Shown here one piece after another: positions 32,300 through 42,423 of a DNA stretch of 64,000 bases (position 1 is its first letter; every line of letters starts with the position of its first letter). Location: assembly GCA_037179385.1 (NCBI GenBank), contig CM074195.1, forward strand, positions 6,990,938-7,054,937, in the 5' to 3' direction. Below the pieces are notes generated by a model. That model was not told the origin of the DNA. It searched no databases and saw only the letters and a list, made by a program, of their open reading frames with translations. The DNA comes from Holothuria scabra. Its lineage: Eukaryota > Echinodermata > Holothuroidea > Aspidochirotida > Holothuriidae. The translations under genes were made by a program, and so were the position numbers.

Positions 32300-34031
32300 T
32301 AGGGGAGACCCTGGAGAGTTGAGCCATTTTTCGGGTTTTCGCTGATATTTCCCTTTACACACAAAAGACTTGGAGTTCTTTGTCAATGGAATAAAATACA
32401 ATTGTTAGGTTACAATTTGAGTTGGTTGAAAACTTTTTGCGATAAAAGCATACGTTCGAATTTTGTGGTTCAAAATAAAAATGAAATTGGCTCACCTCTC
32501 CCCAAGACCAAGGAGAGTTGAGCAAAGACTTAGGGAGAGTTGAGCCATTACAAAAACACTATTAGATAACAACAGTATCAGATGATGTGGTTCAGTAATG
32601 ATTCAGTTTATTCTAAGTGGATACTTTAGAGTAATGCAGGTTGATTACAGGGTGACTTTTAGCAAAGAGTAACTAACAAACTACTTGATTATTGAATACA
32701 ATTAGGCTTACATAATCAAAATAATAATAATACACAGTTATAGAATTATACAGAAGGTGTATAGAATTGCCGTATCCTGTAGGACAGAACGGTAGCACTC
32801 TACAGCAGGTGTGTAGCCAGATATTCATCATGGTCAGATTGGGTCAGATGGGAGGGAGTCCCCATATCCTCCTCGATTTTAGTAGAGGCCTCTGACTTCA
32901 AAATGGTACAATAGCCACCCCGGCTTACAGTAACAACAAGTGAAGACTAAACTGGCAGAGAAGTACATTTGTTGTCTAAACATTCTCCTTCCCCCTTAGG
33001 TCACTGGTCTCACCCCACCCTTCCCCGTCTAATGGCTAGACTCTTTGCTCTACTTTTTGCGTGTGCCCAGAGACACGTAAGTTGCCCTCCAAGTGACCCA
33101 AAACAAACTTAGTAACCTTTGCCCCCAAATGCCGGACAGCCACACATTGTTCGAAATTGTAAGTATAAAATATATTTAATGTTGGGATATAAAATGGGAA
33201 TTAGTATGAAAGATCTCAGGGGTACAATTAAAAGAACCTTTTTTCCAGAAAAACATTGTGGGCATGTATGATGCTGCTTTTTTATCACCTCACTGTTGAA
33301 CATGTATGGCATGACATTGTAAAGTAATATTACGAACAAATACAAATGTATGAATGCAGTGGTGCATGCACGCACCATCATTTTATGAAATGCCCCATTT
33401 TGCCAAGCTACGGGGGAACTGTAGTTGGGTACGGCATTGAACATCGCTGCAGCAGAGCGAACGCTGTGGCCCCCTCTAACATCATGTGCCGCATGCTGGA
33501 GGACATCAGGATTACTCCCTCGCCGTGTTTTACGCGTTTATTCTTGTGGCATTATTCTGAAAAAGAAATGAATTTTCACTTTTAGTTAATTACAGTTAAT
33601 ATAGGAGAGTTGAGCCATGGCTCAACTCTCCTCATGCAGTTCGGCTCAACTCTCCTAATTACGGCCATATTTAAAAAAATGTGCTAGTTCCATATGAAGA
33701 ATTGTTATCAAGTAGAATATAATTTGCCATATTAATAAACCTTCCTCATGCTGTAAAGTGCAACAGATGTGATCAAATTGACTGCTGTCATATGAGTAAT
33801 ATAAAGCAACATACCTGTTTCTTAGAATTCCACTTCTTGATGCAGTTTGAAGACTTTTGTTCAACACGTTTTCATGAAATTGTTTCTCTGTTAATGGCCC
33901 CAGGCAAAATGACATTGATGATACCTTCTAAACATAACATATGCCCGAGGGTGCATGCAACTTCTACAAATGGTAGAAATAAGTGGTGGCTCAACTCTCC
34001 CAGTGGCTCAACTCTCCTGGATCTCCCCCTA
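32300..34031. mobile_element. TA-flanked non-autonomous DNA transposon, 1.73 kb
   Basis: Between TA dinucleotides (32300-32301 and 34030-34031) lie ends GGGGAGACCCTGGAGAGTTG and, reverse-complemented, GGGGGAGATCCAGGAGAGTT. The uninterrupted site CCATTACAATC is visible after copies 1 and 2. The motif GGAGAGTTGAGCC and its complement recur inside (32515-32545, 33604-33656, 33990-34017). TA duplication suggests the Tc1/mariner superfamily, but other TA-targeting groups are possible. No transposase frame. Confidence 0.75.
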
Positions 34032-34720
34032 CAATCATTCGGAGAGCGTCGTTAACTACATTGTTGTTTGGGTGAAAGGCAAGTCCATCATTTCAAGAGA
34101 CACGCCTTAATTTAATGCTCTTAAAGAGGCACCCCATCTACAGATCTAAGTAGTTACTACGAAGTTTGTTTAGTTGTGTATCAATAAGACTTTGTAGGCA
34201 GGAACATACAATTAAGCCACTTACATGAAGATCAACCCATCAAGTTAAATTTCTCAGTACTAAACGTTTACAATCCTGAAGGATTTATACACTCATAGGT
34301 CTACATAATAAGCGACTTACGAAATCGCTTTTGGGGCCATACACATGCTCTCATCTTCCAAATCGAAGGGATAAACAAAGCGCTCCTTCTTATACAACAC
34401 GTGTTCCAAAATTTGAGTCAACTTTAAAATGCTTTTTTGGTATAGCAATACGGGCAATTGTACTCTGCCGTAAAATATAGGCGTAAACCGGCTTTGTTCA
34501 GATGGACTAGACACCTAAATTTATGCTTCTTGATGTAAATGTACTGCATGAGAACAAAGGAACGCATTTTTCGTCGTGTTGTGTTCAGTTTGCGACCCCC
34601 ATGACTTGTCCCACATTTCCACTAACAACAAATTATTGCCCGAAAATAAATTGAGGTATACGTACAATGATATCGCACCCATTATTTCGTTTAATCAAAT
34701 GTTCAGGAGATTCGGGGGGT
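34032..34720. repeat. 3' flank of copy 3 resumes
   Basis: CAATCATTCGGAGAGCGTCG through ATCAAATGTTCAGGAGATTC parallels 7270-8030 and the split flank of copy 2. No gene. Confidence 0.65.
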
Positions 34721-34822
34721 GCATACGACATCAGAGACAGTGAGAAAACAGAACTTGGTCTGTCGTATCATGGTTCTGAAGTGGTCGAAATTACAGCCTA
34801 TGTATCTTATGACGGAAACTAA
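34721..34822 (+). pseudogene. Orphan receptor tail cassette with an intact 33-codon frame
   Basis: An open frame AYDIRDSEKTELGLSYHGSE continuing VVEITAYVSYDGN then TAA repeats the last 33 residues of the receptor tail. The first copy's equivalent site lacks it; copy 2's module has a broken version. An AG in ATGTTCAG lies 14 bases upstream, so use as an alternative terminal exon is conceivable but unproven. Further short repeats of the terminal TATGA-GGAAACTAAA motif follow to about 34920, suggesting serial local duplication. Confidence 0.6.
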
Positions 34823-36203
34823 AGACATTGGTCGATCAGTCATTAAGCACGTCTTAAGTTAAATGTACCTTATAGCGACAACTAAAGACCATATATATTA
34901 TGAAGGAAACTAAAAACCTGGTTCAATCATTGTTAATTACTTTTACTTGATATAAGAGACGAAAATGAGAAAGAAAGGGAAAAGATGGGAAGGGACTGGA
35001 ATGAAAAAAAGAAAGACTGGAAGCAAGGGCAAGGGGTGGGTGAAGTAGAAGGGAAAGGAAAGAAAGCATGAACTCGAAAAACAAGTAAATATAAAAATTG
35101 TCGATCAAGATTTCCGTAAATAAAATAACTAGAAGAATTGCTTTCTATTACCTTTCTGGTGAAGCTTTATGTTTTAAATGAAATATTTTACGAAAAAAAT
35201 TATGATTTTTCAATATACTCGTAAAGATGTGTTTTCTTTGAAAGTTAATCGTTCTTTCAGTTGTACGTATTTGCAGTTGAGAATAATTGTGCATCTTTTT
35301 ACTTTATATTTCCGTATAGCTAACGATCTATGCTCTAAGAGAAAAATTGATATGGCAACTTTGTACTGTGAATAAAACATTATGAAAGTAAACACGAGTC
35401 ATGACCTGTTACAACTCTAATAATGTGATGATCCATGCAAGTTAGTATTCATATGACATTATTTCATGATAGTTTTATGTATATTTGCTAGAGGTACGTA
35501 CATTTCAAATACATAAAACAATGTGGAATTGTTATCATCATTATTTTAATACCATTTCGCAATTCATGCAATTTAACATGTAACTTGCATCATTTTGGTA
35601 AACGAAGTTTGACAGAAATAATAATATTACACAGAAAAATCGTATATTTAACACTAGTAAAAGATGTTAACCGCGAATTTTCTCTCACACGTCATTTTTC
35701 CTACAATTGGAAACAAGTAAGCGTTCTTTGCCACTCGAAAGAAAGTCATGTTGTGACTTTGCTTCCTGATAATGAACAAAGACACTTCCCACCAGTCGGC
35801 GTGGGGTGAACTGGTATACGACTTCCTTATATCTGTGAGATGCTCTCATTGTGTTCACGTTGCGTGTCAAACAATCATTACCAATTACGACATGCTTGAC
35901 TGGTCCGCTAGCTAACCACAAATGCTATATGGCGTTTTGTGGATTCCCGTGGTGTATTTAGTACCGTCAATCAATTAGCCTGTTTCAATTGTGCATGTAG
36001 TACACTTCATTTCCTCTTAAAGTTAATGAGAGGTAATCAGGCTGAAAACAGAGTTTGTTTCACTAAATAAAAAGTAAGATGGAAAATTTCATCATGTCTT
36101 CACGTCCGTCACAATACCTACCTAAATTAAACAGTCAATCAAATTCGAACACGAAGTTGTCTGAAACGTACCCGTAGCAACCTTCCAAACTGCGGGTAGG
36201 CAG
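34823..36203. repeat. Module block after copy 3
   Basis: It is parallel to 24700-26100 and 8041-9751: purine-rich tract, then GTTTGACAGAAATAATAATA and GGTGTATTTAGTACCGTC. It ends at a CAGTGGCG transposon terminus. No gene. Confidence 0.65.
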
Positions 36204-37316
36204 TGGCGTTACCAGACCTGACTGTCCGGGGGAGGGGAGGGGGGGGGGCAATAGCATAGGATTTTCCCGATTTTTTACTAGTTGAGCTGTGTTAGTTTGT
36301 GGGTGTCTTAGGGCCTTAAGCCTTGAGGAGCTTATATGACAGGGGGGGGGGGGTGCAATTTTGGCTCATGCAACTCACCCTACCCCAATGACCAAAAGGT
36401 TCATTTTTATGCTAGATCAAGAACAACTTTTTTAAAGTAAGTCTGATTTTTTTCTTAAGTGTGAACATTAGTGTATATGGTACGTACCAAAAATTTGGGT
36501 CCTTTTACACATTTGTAAATATGGAGCTTGTATTGCAGAAAAGAGATTAGATTCAGGGTTTCGTGAACGGAAATTTGCATGTTTGGGACACTTCAGAAGA
36601 ATATGCGTTTCCTATTAGCATATATCTTAGATAGCATGTCAACTGAAGGTTGTGTTATCTAAGGAGTGCGGATTAAGGCTCCTCGGCGACATTGCAAAAC
36701 TCTCGAAACATTGTTGCTTTTTTAGACAAAAATGAAAGCCTACATTGAAGAAAATTTTAGGAAAACGGTGCTTTAGCTGCTAAGACAAATTATCCACTGT
36801 CTGCTTTATGAGCGATAACTTACAGCTTTAAGGCTTGCAATTAAATGTGCGCGAAGCGCGCTGAGAATTTTGCCTTTTTAAAACTAATAATTTCAAATAA
36901 GACACTTTTATTTTTTCGGAATTTTATGAAGGAAAACTTGGGAAAACCGCACTGTATTTGACTGGTGTCTCAAATGGCAAAATTTCGAATTTTCCGTTTT
37001 TAGAGCAAGGGCGCAATCGGTCCTGCCTCCTGTAACTACGCCACTGCTCTGCATCATTGAACATTCATAAAATTTTGACACTTCAATAACTAAAGAATCC
37101 ATCTACAAGGACTACACAACTGATAGGGTTGAAAGGTATCTGATGACAGACTTGTATGAGAGCATTTGAGTACGGTAGGACAGCGATTCCCCTGCCTAGA
37201 ATATTAAGTTGGCGTAGAGTGTACAGAAAATTTAGAAAAATCGCGAACCCTCAGACAGCCGGAAATAGCATGTGGGCTTGTAAGAAGTAGCTAAGTTTTC
37301 AGATTTTTCTTGCAAA

Positions 37317-37986
37317 TGTTACGGCCTGGTCGCAATTCAAACCAATAACAGCGAAAAACCACAGAAGAGCGAGATTAAAATGAACAACTTAATTATTATT
37401 TACCTCTTACTTCATTAAATTTACAACAATTAATCTTAAATCTACTCACAATCTTTTACGGCTTAAGGTATCACTCTTTGTCCAAGGGGTAGTGTTGTTA
37501 GCCTCGATTGTACAGCAGCACAGCGTAGGACTCGGTTCCGCGAAGGCAGGATGAAGACTATAGTGATCGGTAAATGGCGACACAATTACAGCGTTAGGCG
37601 GCGAAGCAGGCGTCTGGTCTCTGTATTATCTGTGTATCTTCTGTTCTCTTCTCTCCCGTCACACTGCTTGCATGACCTTTTATATATCTGGTAGTTCTTC
37701 CAGAAAAGTCTGGAACTCACTCTAATGGGAACGTCTCGTTTGATCTCGTACAAAACAAACAGCGAACGTTCTGGGCTCGGTAACCCATAACCACAAGTTG
37801 GCTATTATTAGGCCATTACATCATACAGTAGTTTCCAGTAGGTGATCGTGCATTCTCGTAACTGTGCGAATGTTCTCTGGGGTTACCCGTTGAATATGCT
37901 CGAGAGAAAACGGCGAAGCTAGCACTTTCTAGAACTTTTCACTCGCTCGTCCAAGGATTCAATCTGGTTGATGTCGTCTCGTAACA
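37317..37986 (-). repeat. 3' LTR of the retrotransposon
   Basis: A 670-bp direct repeat of 42424-43093 with TGTTAC/GTAACA ends. Visible differences from the 5' LTR include GGCCTGG/GGCTTGG, GAAAAACC/GAAAGACC, GTAGTGTTG/GTAGTTTTG, ATGGGAACG/ATGGAAACG and CTATTATTAGG/CTATCATTAGG. It carries the same four heat-shock-element cores as the 5' LTR (37698, 37764, 37868 and 37927). Confidence 0.92.
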
Positions 37987-37997
37987 CTCCCCCCCTT
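37987..37997 (-). other. Polypurine tract
   Basis: AAGGGGGGGAG on the minus strand directly abuts the 3' LTR, as expected for the plus-strand primer of an LTR retrotransposon. It fixes the element's orientation. Confidence 0.8.
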
Positions 37998-38235
37998 GAA
38001 AGAGTTTTGGACGTCTAGGACAAAACTTAGGTTACAATATCTACAATATTACCTTATGGTAATAACTATAGTATTACAGTATGCATTCCAATATCAAGTG
38101 GAAGGCGCTATCATGACATACAACTTGTCTTACAATATGATAATTCAGGAGAAGTAACATCATTAATACATACTGTGCTGCAGGCAACATCAAAATTTCA
38201 AAATTACAGTACGACTTTTAATCTACTCAATCAGA

Positions 38236-40404
38236 TTAAGTTCTTGACAAAGCATCAGGCACAACATTGTCTTTCCCTTTAATGTGCCTAATATCTACAT
38301 TATATGATTGAAGAAACAAACTCCATCTCATCAATCTCTGATTCTTGTTCTTCATCTTAGACAGAAATGTCAGAGGATTATGATCAGTATATACAATAAC
38401 AGGGAAACTAGTAGTCCCCAAATAAACATCAAAGTGCTGAAGACCAAGTATCAAAGCTAATGTTTCTTTCTCAATTGTAGAATAATTTTTCTGATGTCTG
38501 TCAAATTTCTTTGAATAATAACACACAGGGTGATCAACACCATGCTCATCAGCTTGGAGCAAAACTGCTACTATACCATTGTCACTGGCATCAACTGCCA
38601 GCTTAAACTGTTTTTCAGAATCTGGAGCAATCAACACTGGCGAACTCATTAGTGCTCTTTTCAATGATTCAAATGCTGCCTGACAATTTTCTGTCCAAAC
38701 AAACTTTTCATCTGAGAGCAAGCATACATATTCATTGATTAATGATTTCATTTCTGATTTTTCATTGTCATCTAGATGACTTAACTTCTGATCAAGATTA
38801 CTCAATACATCAGAGTTTTTTAACTTAATACACATGTCAGGAACATTATCAGCATTGATCTCATCATTATCATTGAATTCTTGATCAACACTGATGATAC
38901 ACACTTGATCACATGCATTATTAACATTGACATCCACATCATGTACACTTTCATCCTTAGAAATGTCACAATCCTCTCTTTCATAATATTTTTTCATCAT
39001 ATTAATGTGACAAACTCTCTTCGATTTACGCTTGCCAGGTGTCAAGATGACATAGTCTGTGTCATTGATCTTTCTTTCAATGACATAAGGTCCTTGAAAG
39101 CGAGCTTGAAGTGGCTGACCAGACACAGGCAAAAACACCAACACCTTCTCACCAGGCTTAAACTCTCTTTCCACAGTGGTCTTATCATACCACGCCTTCA
39201 TTTTCTTCTGAGAATTCCTCAGATTTTCTTGAGCCAGTTCACATGCTCTGTGAAAATGATCTTTAAAGCGGGATACATAATCAAGCAGATGTATGTTTTC
39301 ACCTGGATCTGATAACCACTTCTCCTTTAATAATTTCAATGGTCCACGAACTGTGTGTCCCAAGACGAGTTCAAATGGACTGAACCCAAGTGACTCCTGT
39401 ACAGACTCCCTGACAGCAAACATTACAAATGGAATGCCTTCATCCCAATCTTTCTCATTGTCATGACAATATGTCTTTAACATATTCTTCAATGTTTGGT
39501 GAAACCTTTCTAAAGCCCCTTGGCTTTCGGGATGATAAGCTGAAGACTTAATTTGGTCTATGCCTAATTCATACAACATCTGTTGGAATACAGTTGACAT
39601 GAAATTAGACCCTTGATCTGATTGGATCTCCTTAGGTAACCCAAACAATGTGAAAAATTTAAGTAAAGCTTGTAAGACTGTCCGAGCCTTAATATTCCTT
39701 AGAGGTATTGCCTCCGGAAACCTTGTCGAAGCACACATTATGGTTAATATATACTGATGTCCTGCCCTACTCTTAGGTAGAGGACCTACACAATCAATAA
39801 TGACTCTACTAAATGGCTCTTCAAACGCAGGAATTGGCTTTAAGGGTGCAGCCGGAATATTCTGATTCGGCTTCCCAACCATTTGACATGAATTACAAGT
39901 CTTACAAAATTTGGCCACATCACTCTTAAGCTTAGGCCAATAAAAGTGATTTAGAATTTTGTGGTAAGTCTTATTGACCCCTAGGTGCCCTGCAAATGGC
40001 ATTTCATGAGCAATACTCAGTATTTCCTTTCGATACACCCTAGGTACCACAATTTGATGGTAAACGCGCCACTCTTCATCTAAGGGTGCATCAAGTGGTC
40101 GCCATTTACGCATCAAAACACCGTTCTTAAGGTAAAAACACACTGGGACCTCTTTCGACTCATCCTCAGTGAGGGCACCAGCAATTAGTGGCTGAAGCTC
40201 TTCATCATGTTGTTGTTGGACTGACAACTGGTCTTTATGGAGTGTGTCAGACATGTTTCTTTCCTGTTCTATCCCCTCACCATGTGTGGGGACAGGAGAC
40301 TCACAATCCTGAAGATTGGCCATAAAAGTTTGGCTGAGATCAAACCAGGAATCTTCACTTTCATCAATATTCTTTTTAGAGTCCTCTTTGGACTCTGACT
40401 CCAC
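38236..40404 (-). CDS. Integrase-RNase H polyprotein lacking the reverse transcriptase domain
   Basis: 722 codons. Residues 130-175 hold the integrase zinc finger (H133, H140, C170, C173). The catalytic core has D204 (VIIDCVGPLP), D263 (IQSDQGSNF) and E299 (ALERFHQTL), the D,D-35-E spacing. A C-terminal integrase region (about 410-470) includes the PGEKVLVFLP motif. After an acidic linker (480-530), residues 530-565 resemble the segment preceding reverse transcriptase in Ty3/gypsy pol. The frame then jumps straight to the connection and RNase H region (FVWTENCQAAFESLK), with RNase H acids at D605, E645/E647, D674 and D717. The junction is near 38709. The palm and its catalytic motif are absent, so this copy cannot make cDNA alone. 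The first ATG is not the natural start; it follows a frame break. Confidence 0.85.
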   Translation of the reverse strand: MESESKEDSKKNIDESEDSWFDLSQTFMANLQDCESPVPTHGEGIEQERNMSDTLHKDQLSVQQQHDEELQPLIAGALTEDESKEVPVCFYLKNGVLMRKWRPLDAPLDEEWRVYHQIVVPRVYRKEILSIAHEMPFAGHLGVNKTYHKILNHFYWPKLKSDVAKFCKTCNSCQMVGKPNQNIPAAPLKPIPAFEEPFSRVIIDCVGPLPKSRAGHQYILTIMCASTRFPEAIPLRNIKARTVLQALLKFFTLFGLPKEIQSDQGSNFMSTVFQQMLYELGIDQIKSSAYHPESQGALERFHQTLKNMLKTYCHDNEKDWDEGIPFVMFAVRESVQESLGFSPFELVLGHTVRGPLKLLKEKWLSDPGENIHLLDYVSRFKDHFHRACELAQENLRNSQKKMKAWYDKTTVEREFKPGEKVLVFLPVSGQPLQARFQGPYVIERKINDTDYVILTPGKRKSKRVCHINMMKKYYEREDCDISKDESVHDVDVNVNNACDQVCIISVDQEFNDNDEINADNVPDMCIKLKNSDVLSNLDQKLSHLDDNEKSEMKSLINEYVCLLSDEKFVWTENCQAAFESLKRALMSSPVLIAPDSEKQFKLAVDASDNGIVAVLLQADEHGVDHPVCYYSKKFDRHQKNYSTIEKETLALILGLQHFDVYLGTTSFPVIVYTDHNPLTFLSKMKNKNQRLMRWSLFLQSYNVDIRHIKGKDNVVPDALSRT

Positions 40405-40844
40405 TTTTGGGAGTGCTGTTCCATTTTTAGGAACTCATCCTCAATTTTAGAGGGCGGAGGCTTAAATTTACCATCCTTCTTTTCAGAAATCATACCCTCA
40501 CTTTTAGAGAGTGGATGTTCAAGATTATCATCCTTACATGATTCCCTACTTGTTTCACTTTTGGAAACTGTATCCTCACTTTTGGAGGCTGGATGTTTAA
40601 GATTATCATCCATAGCAAGCTTTTGTGACATAGCTCTCGTGACAGCACAGGCTGGGAATAAATCTGGAAATTCCTTTTCTAATTGCTCTGTGTTGTTATA
40701 GTCACATGGTTTATCTGTCAAAATTGCATTGGCGACTACCTTTCCACCAGCTAGGTCATTGCCTAGCAACAGAGATACCCCCTTTACAGGTAGAGTAGGT
40801 CTGACCCCTACTATGACCGACCCAGAAACTAAATCTGACTTCAA
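40269..40844 (-). CDS. Protease C-terminal part and gag-pol linker, frame-separated
   Basis: The 191-codon frame contains PTLPVKGVSLLLGNDLAGGK, the conserved C-terminal strand of retropepsin-type proteases of this branch (LLLGND), then an acidic repeat-like linker with KSED/KSEG units. It overlaps the pol frame by 136 bases in a different phase and follows the gag frame in another phase. These look like two small indels in what was one gag-pro-pol frame; a programmed shift is possible but no classical slippery site was identified. Confidence 0.65.
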   Translation of the reverse strand: MKSDLVSGSVIVGVRPTLPVKGVSLLLGNDLAGGKVVANAILTDKPCDYNNTEQLEKEFPDLFPACAVTRAMSQKLAMDDNLKHPASKSEDTVSKSETSRESCKDDNLEHPLSKSEGMISEKKDGKFKPPPSKIEDEFLKMEQHSQKWSQSPKRTLKRILMKVKIPGLISAKLLWPIFRIVSLLSPHMVRG

Positions 40845-42295
40845 ATTAATTTTGTGAAGAGGGACAGAAATAAATCCACACTCAACCCCTGAATTAGTAC
40901 ATTTGCCCCTGTGGAAGTAGAGTCCGTTAATGGCAAAACTCCATCAAGAAGCAACGACTGAGTTGCGCCTGTGTCACGCAAAATTTTAATTTTGACGGGT
41001 GGATGAGCTGAATCCCCATCTAGGGAAATAAAACCCTCAGACACGAATGGAAGGTATTTTTCCTTAATTTGGTCATTAGAATTAGGCCGTAAAGTCACGA
41101 CTACCTCTGGAGAATTTTCTGCATTGGCTAAGGCATTTGGAGCTGTTTCAGTCTCCTTTAATTTTGCCAATTGAAAGCAATTTGCCATTAAGTGGCCCTT
41201 TTTGTGACAGAAACCACAAACTATGTCTTTAAAGGCAGCTTTATTTGAGCTGACCTGGTCGTTCTTTTGACGACTAGAATCTGGTTGTTTTTTACCAGAA
41301 TTTGTTGGAGAGAGAGAACCAGACTGAGATCCACTAATTTTACCTGCTGTGTCACCACTGGTGCCATTGCCATATTTTTTATTTGGCCTATTAAACTGAC
41401 TCTTGTTTTGAGTCTGACCTACTTTACCAAACTTATGGGTAAGTGCATACTGATCAGCCAAATTTGCCACTTCTTTCAATTTGTCTGCCTTTTGCTCTTC
41501 AAGGTGAGTCTTTATGTCATCACTCACACACCGTTTAAATTCCTCGACCAGCATCAGTTGTCGTAAGGCTTCAAATGTGGAGACCTTTTTAGAATCACAC
41601 CATCTATCGAAATGCCTTTCCTTTTGATAGGCAAACTCTACATATGTTTGTGTGTCCGCCTTACGATATTTTCTAAATTTTTGGCGATACGCCTCGGGTA
41701 CTAATTCAAAGGCTTGTAATATGGCCTTTTTGACTTTATCGTAATCCATGCTGTCCTCTATTGACAGAGCGGAATACACTTCCTGGGCCTTGCCAGTAAA
41801 ATTACTCTGAATGAGTATCGACCATTTATCTCTGGGCCACTTTAATTGCTCACCCAGTTTTTCAAAGTGGTTGAAAAATTTCTCCACATTATCCTCCTGA
41901 AATTTGGGCACAAATTTTACGTGCTTAGAGACATCAAATCCCCCAGTATCCGTGCCTAATTTAGGTTCTGGGCCCTTTATGACCCCTAATTCCAGTTGTT
42001 TCAACCTAAATTCATGCTCTCTAGCCTCTCTCTCTCTTTGCATTTCCAATTCCAGCTTTTTCAATTCAAATGCATTGTCAGTTGGCACGGTCATGATTGT
42101 CTCAAGCACTGTAATTGGCAGAATACTTTCATCTACCAGATACTCTACAATGTATCTCTTAATCTCGTCCTTCCGCATTAATGGCTGAAATTCAACGCCA
42201 TAGTGTTTTGCGACCTTTACAATCTCAGACTTTTGTAGTGAGTTAAGCTCCTCAATTGAGGGGCTAGCCACGAATTTATCTAAATCTAATGGCAT
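40841..42295 (-). CDS. Gag with SAP-like N-terminus, SCAN-like capsid domain, CCHC knuckle and protease start
   Basis: 484 codons. Residues 16-55 resemble a SAP-type helix-loop-helix (LNSLQKSEIVKVAKHYGV, then KDEIKRYIVEYL). A charged coiled coil spans about 75-105. The capsid region 125-290 ends in a SCAN-like segment (FEALRQLMLVEEFKRC followed by ANLADQYALTHK). A basic, Ser/Gly-rich linker leads to the zinc knuckle C360-x2-C-x4-H-x4-C373. The retropepsin motif D441-T-G-A follows and the frame ends soon after at a break. The vertebrate SCAN domain has been traced in the literature to Gmr1-like gag, which agrees with the pol order here. The start ATG at 42295 lies about 130 bases after the 5' LTR. 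Confidence 0.85.
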   Translation of the reverse strand: MPLDLDKFVASPSIEELNSLQKSEIVKVAKHYGVEFQPLMRKDEIKRYIVEYLVDESILPITVLETIMTVPTDNAFELKKLELEMQREREAREHEFRLKQLELGVIKGPEPKLGTDTGGFDVSKHVKFVPKFQEDNVEKFFNHFEKLGEQLKWPRDKWSILIQSNFTGKAQEVYSALSIEDSMDYDKVKKAILQAFELVPEAYRQKFRKYRKADTQTYVEFAYQKERHFDRWCDSKKVSTFEALRQLMLVEEFKRCVSDDIKTHLEEQKADKLKEVANLADQYALTHKFGKVGQTQNKSQFNRPNKKYGNGTSGDTAGKISGSQSGSLSPTNSGKKQPDSSRQKNDQVSSNKAAFKDIVCGFCHKKGHLMANCFQLAKLKETETAPNALANAENSPEVVVTLRPNSNDQIKEKYLPFVSEGFISLDGDSAHPPVKIKILRDTGATQSLLLDGVLPLTDSTSTGANVLIQGLSVDLFLSLFTKLI

Positions 42296-42401
42296 TTTGG
42301 GGTTGTGTCAGGCACTCACAAAAAACTAAGAAGTCTGGACAATACAGTTGCAAATTACAACGAAATTTCCAGAATTTTCTACCTGGTAGTTTAATTCTTT
42401 C

Positions 42402-42419
42402 CCGGATGTTAGGCCACCA
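42402..42419 (-). other. Putative primer binding site
   Basis: On the minus strand, four bases (GAAT) after the 5' LTR, TGGTGGCCTAACATCCGG begins with TGG as expected for pairing to a tRNA 3' CCA end. The matching tRNA species was not identified. Confidence 0.55.
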
Positions 42420-42423
42420 ATTC

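Noticed and set aside
38881..39312. 143-codon plus-strand frame
   Set aside because: It lies antisense within the integrase-linker coding region of the retrotransposon and has no recognisable features.
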